Assembly: GCA_031771865.1 (NCBI GenBank)
Contig: JASISA010000026.1
Coordinates: forward strand, 806,001-870,000
Direction: 5' to 3'
Origin: Nothophaeocryptopus gaeumannii
Lineage: Eukaryota > Ascomycota > Dothideomycetes > Mycosphaerellales > Mycosphaerellaceae
Length of the DNA: 64,000 nucleotides
Position numbers and translations under genes: made by a program. Below the pieces are notes generated by a model. It had not been told where the DNA came from and made no database searches. It saw nothing but the letters and a program-made list of their open reading frames with translations. This document shows positions 52,902 through 64,000 of the stretch, one piece after another. How positions within the stretch are numbered: position 1 is the first letter of the stretch; each line of letters opens with the position of its first letter.

Positions 52902-54245
52902 ATGACTTCTGGACGCTTCATATCACCATTCTCCACGACGGCACTGAGTATGACCGTCTCAAAGTCGTGGATATCAGAAAGTACATCTCGCCAGAGCTTC
53001 CTCGCTCTCTCACATTTATCAAAAAGAAGGGAATCTACAAGAGCATTCACCATCACCACCCGTCCCTACCAGTCATCCTCAATTTCGTCCAACCTCCCCC
53101 TCTCTGGTACTCTTGTCGTCTCCCTAGAACAAGCCATAGCCGGTCCCTTTTGCACCCGCCAACTAGCAGACCTAGGCGCTCGTGTGATCAAAATTGAACG
53201 TCCTGGGCAAGGAGATTTCAACCGCCACCATGACACCCGCGTCAAAGGAATGTGCTCCCATTTTGTCTGGACAAATCGATCAAAAGAATCTCTAGCCATC
53301 GACTTGAAGAGACCAGCAGACCTCGCAGCCCTGAAGAAGATTCTGGGTAAGGCGGATGTGTTGGTGCAGAATTTGGCCCCTGGAGCCACAGTGAGGATAG
53401 GACTGGGGTATGAGCAGTTGAAAGAGAAGCATCCTGGTCTGATAGTTTGCGATATCTCAGGGTATGGAAGTACAGGACCATATAAAGATAAAAAGGCGTA
53501 CGATCTTCTTATTCAAGCGGAATCCGGCTTCCTCTCCGTGACAGGAACGCCTGATGGACAAATCGTCAAGTCCGGCATCTCCATAGCGGACATCGCCGCT
53601 GGCACAACAGCGTTTAACAATGTCCTGGCAGCTATCATTGCTCGCTCGAAGAATGGCGGGAAGGGGTGTAGATTGGATGTGAGTATGTTGGAGAGTATGG
53701 CAGAGTGGATGTCTTTTCCTATGTATTACGCGTATGAGGGCGCGAGTAGTCCGAAGTTGGCGGGCGCGGAACACGCTAGTATATACCCTTATGGACCTTT
53801 CAAGACAGGTGGAGGTGGGATTGTTATGTTGGGAATGCAGAATGAGCGGGAATGGGGGATTTTCTGTACGCAAGTGTTGGAGAAGACTGAGCTTTTGGAG
53901 GACGAACGATTCACGACGACTGCTAAGAGGTCTGAGAAACGGGCGGAGTTGAAAGCTATTATCGAAGAGAGGTTTCAGGCGTTCGAGGCGGATGAAGTCT
54001 TGGACAGACTCCAATCTGCTGGCATTGCGAACGCGAGGGTTACGGATATGGCTGGGCTTTGGGAGCATCCGCAGTTGAAAGCCAGAGGGAGATGGGCAGA
54101 GGTTGATACGCCAGTGGGCAGGATACCTGCTTTGAAGCCGGCGGGAGCGGTGGAGGGTGAGGGGATCGAGGTGAGGATGGATCCTATACCGGATGTTGGG
54201 GAGCATACGAAGAGGATATTGGAGGAGTTTGGGGTTGAGAGGTAA
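52902..54245 (+). CDS. class III CoA-transferase (CaiB/BaiF, SUGCT-like), mitochondrial
   Basis: 447 aa, single exon. The first about 60 residues (FSTTALSMTVSKSWI..., SFLALSHLSKRRESTRAF) form a Ser/Arg-rich presequence suggesting mitochondria. The body starts LVVSLEQAIAGPFCTRQLAD and ARVIKIERPGQGDFNR, with VWTNRSKESLAIDLKRP, DISGYGSTGPYKDKKAYDLL, where the Asp of AYDLL is the acyl-intermediate residue of the family, then SFPMYYAY and GIANARVTDMAGLWEHPQLK. These enzymes move CoA between organic acids; the sequence resembles the succinate-hydroxymethylglutarate type, but the substrate is not assured. Confidence 0.88.
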   Translation: MTSGRFISPFSTTALSMTVSKSWISESTSRQSFLALSHLSKRRESTRAFTITTRPYQSSSISSNLPLSGTLVVSLEQAIAGPFCTRQLADLGARVIKIERPGQGDFNRHHDTRVKGMCSHFVWTNRSKESLAIDLKRPADLAALKKILGKADVLVQNLAPGATVRIGLGYEQLKEKHPGLIVCDISGYGSTGPYKDKKAYDLLIQAESGFLSVTGTPDGQIVKSGISIADIAAGTTAFNNVLAAIIARSKNGGKGCRLDVSMLESMAEWMSFPMYYAYEGASSPKLAGAEHASIYPYGPFKTGGGGIVMLGMQNEREWGIFCTQVLEKTELLEDERFTTTAKRSEKRAELKAIIEERFQAFEADEVLDRLQSAGIANARVTDMAGLWEHPQLKARGRWAEVDTPVGRIPALKPAGAVEGEGIEVRMDPIPDVGEHTKRILEEFGVER

Positions 54246-55254
54246 GGGCTAGGATGTGGTTCTTTGGATGTGGCTTCTGGGTGTCCCAGCTCTGTCCTTA
54301 GCGAGGGCAGCTTACTATTCGTAGTCCCTCTTGACCTATTCCAATGTTGTGAGAAGGCAATCATTTGATATTGGTGTCAAGAAGAACGTGTCTTGTGGCA
54401 TGACCGCTCGGCCGTTGATCGGGCCGAATTTCTCGAAGCCACCTTGGCCACCTCCCTCCGGAAAGCAAAAGGGTAAATCAGCTTTGCGACAGAACACACC
54501 CGACACAACCACAAATACGACTTTTGCAAATAGAAAAGCAAGTCGCACAATTCTTCGGCTTCCGTTCTATCTAGCGATATTACTTTTGTAGACTGAAAAG
54601 GCCAGGCGAGGCGTAGAGAGCGGACAGAGTAAGGCTTGGCGCTTACCGTTTTGGCTTCCACGCCTCGCTTCATCTCCAGCTCCCCATCTCATATCATCAC
54701 TTCCGTCTCACCAGCCCCATCTGACCATCTCTATTTCACAATTTGACCAAACCATCTCCACCTTTCCTTCTCCCTGCTCATCATCCGCACAGCCCTTCCA
54801 TCGCATATCGGTCACGCAGAAAGCGGATTAGAATCGTAAATGGCTGCGTTCAAGAGAGCATGCCCTCTTTACTGAAATCCTTCTCAATGGGCGAGATAGT
54901 TCTACCTCCGAGCATGGCCGGACATAGGAAAAGTGCGAGTCCGGAGGTGTTCAACCCCGGCTTTGAAATGCTATGCTCATTGCAGTTAGGAAACGCTCAG
55001 AATTAACCCTTTCTACTCAGCAGATCCTACCGCTGAACGCCTTGACCTCGCGGAATTGAGCACCCAGTGCGATGGAACTGAAGCGCTACACCGAATTCCC
55101 GTTGTTGCGAATGGCCGTTCTGAACGGCCTCGGTCGGTAAGTTCAAACAACGTCTCCGGCTCGAGCTGGAACATAAGAATCAGAGGTATATGTCAAGAGG
55201 TATAGCTGGGCATCACTACCAGATCATCCTAGCCCAAACACCCTTTGAAGCAAT
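54246..55254. other. no gene recognised, 1.0 kb
   Basis: Short frames without motif; contains the promoter of the 55255 gene. Confidence 0.45.
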
Positions 55255-56345
55255 ATGACACACCAAGCAGCATGGCAGAAGGCCAAAGGTGCCTCCGTGG
55301 AAATCGGTCCAGCCGAGACTCCCACACCGGGTCCTGAGCACGTTCTCGTCAAGATCACGGTCATCAGCTTCAGTCCTATCGAGTCCAAAATGCAACGGTA
55401 TGGTCCTGAAATTTTTGTGCATGAAGATACGACTGAAGATAATGTCGTTCTAGCTATGAAACGCACCCGGTCAAATACCCGAACATTTCAGGCTTCTCGT
55501 TAGGAGGCATCGTGGAGCAGGTCGGACCAAATGTCAAAGACTTCGCGAAAGGCGACCGTGTGGTTTCCTTTGGACGTCTGGAAGAGATGCACGACAATCG
55601 CTTTGGATCGTTCCAGCAAAAGGCATTGGCTTCTGTTCATGCGACGTCGAAGATCCCGGCCACTTTGTCTTTGGATGTCGCAGCTGGAGCACTGATCAAC
55701 CTTGCCACAATTGTGTCTGTCTTCGATGTATATCAGGGACTAGGCCGACCGGATCTTAAGGGCGAAGTGAAGCCCAAGGGCCAGAAACTACTGATCTATG
55801 GAGGTTCAAGCTCATGCGGCACACTCGCGATCACCTACGCCAAAGCTGTCGGGTACGAAGTCGTCACCACTTCATCTCCCAAGAACCATGACTTCGTTGC
55901 TTCCCTCAAACCGGACGTAATCATCGACCACACCCAAGCTCCCGAGAAAATTCTCTCAGAAATCCGCTCAAACGGACCATACCACAAAATCCTCGACAAC
56001 ATCGGCCTCCCACCCGTCACCGAAATCCTCTCCTCGTACATCTCCTCTCTCGGCGGCGGGACTTACAATACCCTCATCCCACAAATGCCAGGCGGAAAGC
56101 CCGTCCCAGAGAATGTTGAGCGTGTGTTCGCGTCTTATGGATATGCGTTCAGTGGACCAGAGCATTGGGAACTGAATAGGTGGTTTTATGAGGTGCTTGT
56201 GCCGGAGGGACTGAATTCGGGCCTCATTAAGCATGTGCCGACGCAGTGGGTGAGGGGTGGGATGGGGAAGATTCAGCATGCGTTGGATATGCTGGGGGAT
56301 GGGAAGGTTAGTGCGGTGAAGTTGGCGTTGGACCCTTGGGAGTGA
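55255..56345 (+). CDS. medium-chain reductase (zinc-independent alcohol dehydrogenase-like)
   Basis: Exons 55255-55397 and 55454-56345, 344 aa; 56-nt intron in phase 2 joining MQR to YETHPVKYPNISGF. N-terminal GroES-like part (GPEHVLVKITVISFSPIESK, FSLGGIVEQVGPNVKDFAKG), then the nucleotide-binding fold LLIYGGSSSCGTLAITYAKA and VVTTSSPKNHDFVASL. No catalytic zinc Cys/His pattern, so it belongs with the enoyl-reductase/zinc-binding-like group often called trans-enoyl or toxD-like reductases in fungi. No biosynthetic cluster surrounds it. The substrate is unknown. Confidence 0.8.
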
Positions 56346-56398
56346 GTGGCAGCTTGAGGTGGAGAGGTATGTCAAGCGAGCGAATGGCTGTATATGTT

Positions 56399-56530
56399 GA
56401 CATAGGTAGTAGACTATTCAATCATTGGTTCAGTCGTTTGACTGTCAATAGCTGGTATCTTGATGACATAGGTAGTAGACTACTCAATCATTGGTTCAGT
56501 CGTTTGATTGTTGATAGCAGGTATGTTGAT
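56399..56530 (+). repeat. tandem duplication, 66-bp unit
   Basis: Two head-to-tail copies, 56399-56464 and 56465-56530, beginning gacataggtagtagact and differing at only a few positions. The unit equals 22 codons but no gene frame uses it. It lies in the spacer 3' of the reductase gene. The remainder of 56346-57107 shows no gene. Confidence 0.85.
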
Positions 56531-57107
56531 GACATCTTTCGACCGGTTGCTGCTCTGCTCATCGAAGAGGCGAGACAATATCCAGACGCCACTATCTGGA
56601 GCCCTACCAAGACATCGGAGAATACATGATGATCCTCAAAAGCTTGAACCGCTTTCTGCACGTCACGCAATTTCTATAACGGTTCAAACGTCCTGTCAAC
56701 CACGTGGCCAACGCATGAACTTGTGGCTCGTGCGCCGTCACGATCTACGGCTAGTGTCACTCATACCACTGGTACGTACAACATCTTCAACGACGATTGT
56801 GCGTACTGATAGCTATCTCTGCAGATCTTGAAACAACCACAGGGTCTAAGATATGTCTCAAGCCACCTTGAGCTGCTCCTCTTTGGGGTGACGTGTACTT
56901 TGATATCAGACCCCGAGACGAGTTGTCTACATCAATCGTACAAAGCAGATGGGGTACTTAAGGGGGCCTTTGGACGGACAATGGAAAGTAGATTGGCATA
57001 TCAGACTAGCCTCCAACCAAGACTTGCAAAGTATTTCTTCATTACCCTCATCTGTCGAAGCTGGTTGATCGAAACCACCATTACCCAAGGCCTACGAACA
57101 CAACAAG

Positions 57108-57976
57108 ATGCAACTTCTCAATATGCGTCCTGACGCCCTCGCCACTCTAGCGTCCCTCATAACTCTCATCCATTCCGCACCAACACCGGATGCCCACATC
57201 ATCACACCCCGAAACCCCATCGTCCCAAAACGAGTCGGGCTCTCCGGCTAGGTCGCGTTCAAAACACTGCAGCGTTCCAACAATTATCTCCCTACATCGG
57301 CTGGTACTCCGACTACACAGCCAACACACCCTCCATCGGTTCCGTCCAAGGCGTTCCTATGCTCTGGGGCGCCTCCGGCTCTCCCTGCGATGGGGTTACT
57401 CCCGTTATCTCAACATTCCAGCAGGCTGTACTGAAGTCGACACCGAAATTGATGTTCGGCTTCTACGAACCAGACTGTTACTGCCCGGACTCCAGCGAAA
57501 TGACCGTAGCCGAAGCACAAGCCGACTGGAACACCCTCCTCGCACCTCTAGGCAAAAGGGGAACGATTCTCGGCAGCCCATCGATGTGCAAGCAACTCGA
57601 TGAGGACTTCCTCACACCCTTCAAAGCGAACATTACGAGGGGATGGGATGTGACGAGTATCCATATCAATGTGGATAACCTCGCAGACGCACAATCCGAC
57701 GTCGCTTACTATCGGAAGTACGGCAAACCGATCTTCGTGAGCGAGTTTGCTTGTGTGAGTCCGCATACTGGATGGGTTCCTTGTACAAATCAGACGCAGA
57801 TCAATAGCTTCATCAGTCAGATGGTGAAGTATTTTGATAGTCAACCTGATATCGTTGGGTACGGACCCAGTAATGGAAATGGATTGGGCAGCGTGTGGCC
57901 TTTGACGAACACGAGTGGGGCGTTGACGGCGAGTGGAGTGGCGTTTTTGAATGCGATCAAGGGGTTGAGAAGTTGA
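57108..57976 (+). pseudogene. GH128 (Asl1-type) glycoside hydrolase, frame break after the signal peptide
   Basis: The catalytic part from about 57250 to 57976 is in one frame: AFQQLSPYIGWYSDYTANTP, GVPMLWGASGSPC, LMFGFYEPDCYCPDSSEMTV, VTSIHINVDNLADAQSDVAY and IFVSEFACVS, the pattern of glycosyl hydrolase catalytic-core (GH128, beta-1,3-glucanase) proteins. The start, ATG 57108, MQLLNMRPDALATLASLITL, a plausible secretion signal, is in another frame that stops near 57253 (VGLSG-stop). One inserted or deleted base at about 57240-57255 would unite them. No intron fits. Either an assembly indel or a recent loss. Confidence 0.62.
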
Positions 57977-58108
57977 GGGAGGGGTGGCTAGTGAGGAGTT
58001 CTGGTCCTCATTGGTGTTGTAGAATTATGGGGAATATCGTCTGTAATCTAAAGCCGCTTTTATACAATCTATCAGTCGTCACATCGTTCATTCTTGCAGA
58101 GGCCAGCT

Positions 58109-60146
58109 CTACACATTTTCATGACCGTACGCCGTCTCCTGACTACTAAAATCTAGACTCGGCAATAAAGGCGCAGTTGGGAAAATACCTCCGCCACTCC
58201 TAGACCCTCCATCATCCTCATCTCGCGGATCTTCATCTCCGGGTGATCCCTCCCGGCAAGCCCACTTGTCAACAAAGCGTAGTACCTCTTGACTCCACAC
58301 CCTCGGAATAAGCAGTAGTCGAAGCGGAACGCAAGCTACGACAATGAGAGGGAATGCTGGACCACCGCGAGTGAAACTGACGACAAAGGCTACGATGGCG
58401 ACCATGATTTGAGTGAACGTGTAGCCGTGTATGGTCCAGTAGCTCTTGATGCCCGAGGGAAGAGGAGGGAGTTGGGATCTTGGTGTGACGATGTTGAATG
58501 TGCGTCGTAGGATCGGGTTGGTGCTCAGGTTTTGATAGCCCTACGTGAAGTGTCAGCAAAATGAAAGAACGTAGTCTAGACCTCAGCATTCGATTTCCTA
58601 CCATGAAGATGAACAGCCCAGCAAGGACGCTCGTTGGTGTAAGTCCAAGCACTCGCTGCAGTGCAGGTGCCATGCAAGCGATGATAGCGCCAGCGTGCAG
58701 GAAGCGGCTCCAGCGTTGTTCATAGACTCGTTGAACAGGCTTGCTAACTCTATGCTCAACTCCGTCCTTGTCCGTGATGACTGTATCTTCGACAATCTCA
58801 TCCTTGGCCTCGTGAAGAAGACTCTCCGAGTGTAGGGGCGACTGTGGCAGTAGACCGTTCGCGGGCGGAATGCCCAGAATACCACAGAGTGCCGTCGTTG
58901 CGCCGAGTAGGAAGATCTCCAATGCGAAGCCAGATGGTTTACGGGTACGGAAGCGTTTGCCTGTGCAGATGATGGTACTGATCTCGTGGTCGAAGAAGAA
59001 CAGCACAGTGATGATTGCACCGGAGAGCATCGAGACTCCGATGTAGCTTGCTGGCAGCGTCCAGAATTGCACAAAGAACGCGGTCCGCTCTGGTGATGAC
59101 GGGGCTAAACGGTTTTCGCTTGTGATTAATTTACCTTGAAGCAGACTGAGCGTTAGCAATTATGATGTCGCGCCAGCCAGTTGTGGTTCATTTCGGCAAA
59201 GTTGGAAAGACATACCTTTCGCCAAATGTCTCACATCACCAACATAGCCTATTCCGACGAAGAAAACGACTGCAATAGGTGTGCCGTATTGTCGAAGGGC
59301 TGTGCGCACACGTCGTGGGAAGGCACTCCATTTCTCCGCTGAAGAGAGCAATAGCGCCAGGAGGAACGTGCCCACGCCATCGATGATTGAGTAAAGATAG
59401 GAATCCAGAGGCAACTCCTGATGTCCGCGGTGATATTCTTGGAAGGCTTTGGAGAAGTAGATCAGGGAGGTCAACAGACCGAATATCTCGCAAGTGAAGT
59501 CTGTGACGTAGAGCATGGTCCACTCGTGCGCGTTGAAGATGGCCAGCATCCATAGCATCCAGCAGGTGTGTATCAGTGACCACGCCTAAGGGTGCGTCAA
59601 TAAGCAATTCGATGCTCAAAGCAACCGTCTCACATACCATAAAAGGGAGGAATGGCACGCCGAAGGAGTCGGAGGAGAGCTTGTAGAGGTTCTCTGCGAG
59701 CACGGAGAATGGACCGGTAACACCCAATATCGTGAGCGGCTGGAGTGAAAAGAATGAGAAGATGCCATTGCAGAGGCCTGTATATATTTTTGGATTAGCA
59801 TGTTCCTCCTCGAAGCCGTTTTGTGAACACGGTCGTCCATTCTTCGCGTCTTGAAATAGTAAGCCGTACCTGTACTGAATACAATCTCGATGGTGCCCCA
59901 GTTCTCACCTGTCTCGGCCAAAAGATCGCTCGCGAAAGTGATGCCTGGTAGGAGATTGGTGAAGAAGACGAAAATAGAGCTCGCGATGATGACTTGATTT
60001 AAGACAGTCCAGTCTGACGGATATCTTTTAACGAGATTCCTTACATCCTGACCAAGCAAGCGGAAAGGTCGAAGGGTTCCCGTTCGAGTGGCGAAAGAAG
60101 TCTTGAACTTGGAAAAGAAAGATGATCGACCTCGTCGGAGAGGCAT
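58109..60146 (-). CDS. HCO3-/borate-type anion transporter (BOR1/SLC4-like)
   Basis: Exons 60146-59870, 59777-59638, 59585-59216, 59134-58602, 58540-58109; 583 aa, five in-frame exons. Conserved SLC4/BOR1 blocks: DWTVLNQVIIASSIFVFFTN, LCNGIFSFFSLQPLTILGVT, GPFSVLAENLY, IFNAHEWTMLYVTDFTCEIF, RTAFFVQFWTLPASYIGVSM, VLFFFDHEISTIICTGKRFR, and the C-terminal VLGLTPTSVLAGLFIFMGYQ. About 10-12 hydrophobic spans. Yeast Bor1 exports borate at the plasma membrane. The C-terminal tail is acidic and Ser-rich. Start ATG 60146 (MPLRRGRSSFF) was chosen because upstream in-frame codons include no ATG. Confidence 0.88.
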
Positions 60147-61582
60147 AGTTTTCGTCTCAGTTGTCCGAATGAAAGCAATATCAACTGGGCGAAGAGATAG
60201 ACGCACGTACTCTTTCAGACTCTGGACGACATATGGATGTCCTTATAACGCGGATAAAGCAAGACGTGGAGCTGTCTCCGAGTTGACAGACATCGTGGCA
60301 GTACCCGTTGGCCATCCACGCTCCATGTTCGGTTGAGAACGCATACCACAGCGGCTTGGCGTAGAAAAAGTTCCATGAGCTGGTCGTCAACGACTGGCCG
60401 CAGACGTGACGTTGGAAGGGCTGATGGGCTAAGCCTAGTCATCATTGCTGTCGCTCGAAGAAGAAGCTTCCATGGTCCTTAAGATGGCAAAAGGACTCCT
60501 TGACTCCTGTTCGTCCGTGAAATGCCGCGTCAAACAGAGACAAGGCTTTCGTGACGAGGCCTAGTGGCCAAGTCTGTATGGGGAGTGTCCTGATTTACAC
60601 CAGCATGAGTTGTCAGCCTTGTACTGCTTGTCGGGCTATCAACATTGCTTGTCTGCATTACACGTCACGTCGCCGTCGGCGAGGGTATAGAAGTCCTTCG
60701 AAGGTTTCGCGGAGACAGAGCCCTGGATCCTCGGCTGCAGCACCAAGGCTTGGCCGAAGCTCCGGGCCTTCCAGAGTTTGTCCCAGAGTTGACCCTCATC
60801 TTTTGCGATGCCTATAAGGATACCGGGTGTAGACGCGATGATCGATGTGAAGAGAGCAATGAGGAAGAAGTGGGAAGGTGAAGGTGAAGGTGAAAGGTGA
60901 AGGGGAATCGTTGATGACACAGACCATATTTGCCAAGCCACGGGACGGGACGGCAAGCGCGACCGTCTCCAGTCTCTTCTCCCCGATCTCCATCTCTCTC
61001 ACATCACCCTCCGCCATTGGTCGGCCACTGAAGATCTGTTGACGTCTTCATCACATTTACACTTTTACTCCCTTGCCGTCAGCTGTCCAAGGTCTGCACG
61101 CCAGGGAGGAGTCAGCGATAGACACAACTGCTATCCGCCTACGTAAGCGACTGGGACGACTTCACACAGGCATTTGTGTCTCACTCAACCGGGCCATTGC
61201 TTCTCTTGGCTGGCAGCGCAGACTTGTGATATGGGAACAGCTTTTCTTGGCCTCGTGTCATCCTCTCTCGATCTGGTAGGCTTCGCCGAGCGACTTGGCG
61301 TGGGGCGTTCATCCTCAACGACTCCATCACCTTGTTCGCATTTGATGCCTGGGAAGTCCCTGGTGGCTTGTTATCGCACAGCCTTCGACACCCTTCGAAA
61401 ATCGGGCTGCTACGGAACTTTGCTCATACCAAACTGGGTCTCATTCACACTGCCGAACATCTTTGAGCTCGTTGTGAGAACCAACAACTTGGCAGATCTG
61501 TTTATAAAGAAGAGGGCCAGGCCACACGTTATACGATGACTTGGAAACGCCTCACCTAGCTTGGCAAATACCTACCTTCGCG
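60147..61582. other. divergent intergenic region, 1.4 kb
   Basis: Between two divergent transporter genes. No gene recognised. A short ggtgaa repeat lies at about 60872-60903. Confidence 0.45.
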
Positions 61583-63987
61583 ATGGCCGACGAACTGGAT
61601 CTCGACACCAGTCGCATCAGGCATTGGCGGTCAATCATCACGTTGATTGTTTTCATCCTAACAAGTGAGTATTGGCTCGCATATATGGCTTGGGGGGTGA
61701 AACCTTGTGGCGCGAGCATGCGATGGAGGACTCTCGGCGAGCCTTCATCCGGCCAGAAGATGTGGAAGCAGTCTTTAGAGCAAATGTTCCATGAACTCTC
61801 TGGAACCAAGAGCTCAATCTGTGTACTCCTCTGAGCGACCCATGAAAGCGGCTGCGGGGATGCTGATGGGTTTCTGAACTCGCCAATGACTGGGCAGCAC
61901 TGACTTTCACCTAGATCTTGTGGTACTCTTTCCATTCCACATCCCACTCTACGTCCCCCGAATCCTCCACGAAGCGCTGCTGGCTGCCCTACGTGCCCTT
62001 CGGATCATCCCTCGGAGGCAACCAGAGGCAGATTCAAGCTCGAAGTTTCGATGGGTACGATACAACTTCCCTGTGGACTTTGTGACTGCACCACTTGCTG
62101 CGGATCTGTTCCTACTGGCAATATCTGCTATCGGACGGCAAGAGGTGCATGATGGCACTGTTGGCGCCAATCACATCGCTCCCCTCAACATTATGGCATT
62201 CTTCATCAGCTTGGCGTATATTGCCATTTCGATCGATGCGTCCGGTCTCATTCGATTCTTGGCCTTCAAGGTACTCCAGAAGGGTGGGAAGCACGGCTAC
62301 AGCCTCTTCTTCTACCTTTACGTCTTCTTCTTTAGCCTGGCATGCTTTGTCGGCAATGATCCCATCGTCCTGTCGGGCACGGCCTTCTTGGCCTACATGA
62401 CCAAGGTGTCCAGAAATATCACCAATGCTAAGGCGTAAGTTGGCCCTGAACACCAACGTACAAGCAGTCGGCGTTGCTAATTCGTGTAGCTGGATCTTCT
62501 CCCAGTTCGCAATGGCCAACATTGGCTCTGCTGTGCTGGTATCATCAAACCCTACCAACCTTGTGCTTGCCGGAGCCTTCCACATTAAATTCATCGTCTA
62601 CACTGCCAACGTCATTGTCCCTGTCATTGTTACCATCATCTTCCTCTTCCCCTGCCTGTTGTGGCTAATATTCCGAAAGACTGGTCTTATTCCGAGGACG
62701 ATCGAGATGTACGCTCTGCAAGAGGAATTCAGAAACCGACCTCCCGTGAATCCAAACATACCAAAGGTCGGGGAACCCGAGTTTGAGGGTGAGCTAGCAG
62801 CATTAATGGAGATACTCAATCCTTTCCTGGACAAAAAGAGCGCAGCTGTGGGCGTTGTAGTTATGGCAGCGACTCTTGTAACAATACTAGCAATGAATGC
62901 CTCCAGCGCTAGCGGGGATGAGCATCCGGTGTTTTGGATTACAGTCCCGGCTGCAGTGGTGAGTTGACTTGCACATGCGCCGGACCAGACCAGCTACTGA
63001 GGCTATATCCAGATCATGCTCTGCTGGGACATGTCGTACGGCTGGATTCATCGACACGAAAGCCGCCGCATCGCCCACGAACAAAGTGGGAAAGACGTGG
63101 AAATTCTGCAGAAGTCCACTTACGCTTCATCGGTTGAGCCTGATGTCTGTGAGATCAAGGATGCTGAGCAGGCTGGCGACTTCGAAAAATTGGATCCGCC
63201 TCTCAAGACGCCCAGTGAGGATGACCACTCTGCAGACAAGCCCAATGACAATCAGGATTCAATCTCGACGTCCACAAAAACTAGAGCCCCTGAAGTCAGC
63301 AAACAGCCAGACCCACCCCGGACTTTACAATCGCTCATCAACGACTCCTGGAACTGGCTCCGACAAACTTTCCCATCAATGACCGTCGTCCTCCAACACC
63401 TTCCCCTCAAACTCGTTCCCTTCGCCCTAGCCATGTTTGTCCTCGTGCAATCCCTCGTCTCGACAGGCTGGGTATCAACCTTCGCCTACGGATGGAGTCA
63501 CTGGATACAACGGACGGGCGTTATAGGAGCTATTGGCGGGATGGCGTTTTTGAGTGTGGTGTTGTGTAATGTAAGTCGGCGAGAAGTTGTTGCACGAGTG
63601 GTGAGTTGGGTGTGTGCTAATGGGGTTGAACAGTTTGCCGGCACGAATATTGGCACCACAATCCTCCTCTGTCGCGTCCTGCAAGCATGGGTCGAGATAC
63701 ACGAACGGAGTGGAGAAGCGATATCTCAGCGTATGTTCTGGGCGACTGTTTACAGCATGGCGATCGGTGTGAACTACGGCGCTTTCAGTACGGCTTTCAG
63801 CGCCTCGCTGGCTGGACTTCTGTGGAGGGATATTTTGGCGAGGAAGAATATTCACGTCAGATCCCGCGATTTCGCGTGGACTAATTTGCCGATTATCGCG
63901 ATAAGTATGGTTATTGGATGTGTGGTATTGATTGGACAGGTTTATATTACGAGGGGGACGGAGGCTTATACGAGTGTTGCTGAGTAA
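61583..63987 (+). CDS. ArsB/citrate-transporter-type permease
   Basis: Exons 61583-61664, 61915-62434, 62490-62958, 63013-63570, 63634-63987; 660 aa. The ion-transporter fold is shown by FVTAPLAADLFLLAISAIGR, NIMAFFISLAYIAISIDASG, FFSLACFVGNDPIVLSGTAF, the repeat-like SNPTNLVLAGAFHIKFIVYT, and NFAGTNIGTTILLCRVLQ across the last splice, corresponding to the two paired hairpin halves of arsenite/citrate permeases. Eleven or so spans with a large polar loop (about 380-460) between the halves. The last intron is 63 nt and in frame, so an unspliced form would also be open. The substrate (arsenite, citrate, other anion) is not determined. Confidence 0.82.
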
Positions 63988-64000
63988 GATCTGGACAAGA

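Noticed and set aside
55255..57976. a secondary-metabolite cluster around the reductase and glucanase
   Set aside because: No synthase, tailoring set or regulator is present; the neighbours are housekeeping or secreted enzymes.
60872..60903. ggtgaa repeat
   Set aside because: A simple microsatellite with no further structure.

Overview
The window is nuclear DNA of a filamentous ascomycete, most likely a dothideomycete (Mycosphaerellales-like; inferred from gene content, no search was run). Evidence: many 45-82 nt GT-AG introns with CTGAC/CTAAC-type branch sites, HET-domain remnants, an Arb1 RNAi factor, a Lon protease ending in SRL, a GH128 enzyme, and an AT-rich RIP-like relic. Exon boundaries were read by eye and checked for frame; they are predictions.

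Layout. 0-14.4 kb is an accessory island: a cut C2H2 protein at the left edge, four 2EXR/F-box-like genes in two pairs (1.99/2.9 kb and 6.4/8.0 kb), four members of a second tandem family starting MGK-KDFT or similar (9.5-14.4 kb), and, between them, a membrane protein and a SPRTN-type protease. 14.7-19.6 kb is conserved: a five-exon aldehyde dehydrogenase and peroxisomal Lon. 20-43.7 kb is mosaic: a HET 3' half, an F-box gene, an SDR with a duplicated last exon, RNase H2 subunit C, the PP2A catalytic subunit, three adjacent phosphotransferase-type genes, a HET 5' half, and nine copies or fragments of a family marked LPQELYD...RASR-KYA-SYY (the tenth copy is at 0.9 kb). 43.8-64 kb is mostly conserved genes: quinone reductase, La-motif/Arb1 protein, a two-TM protein, inositol polyphosphate kinase, class III CoA-transferase, a medium-chain reductase, GH128, a BOR1-like anion transporter and an ArsB/citrate-type permease.

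The most unusual content is the set of about 19 F-box/2EXR-like loci. The LPQELYD family has a shared gene structure: a phase-0 intron followed by a terminal exon of exactly 51 nt (17 codons) in most copies. That exon survives even where the main exon carries stops or frameshifts. I read this as birth-and-death evolution of small F-box-like proteins beside broken HET genes. Other items: duplicated terminal exons in the SDR gene, two HET halves placed as if separated by an inversion of about 22.7 kb, GC-AG introns in two paralogs, and a truncated intron-bearing tRNA-Gln.

Caveat: several single-base frame breaks (SPRTN, GH128, two 2EXR genes) could be assembly errors rather than biology.
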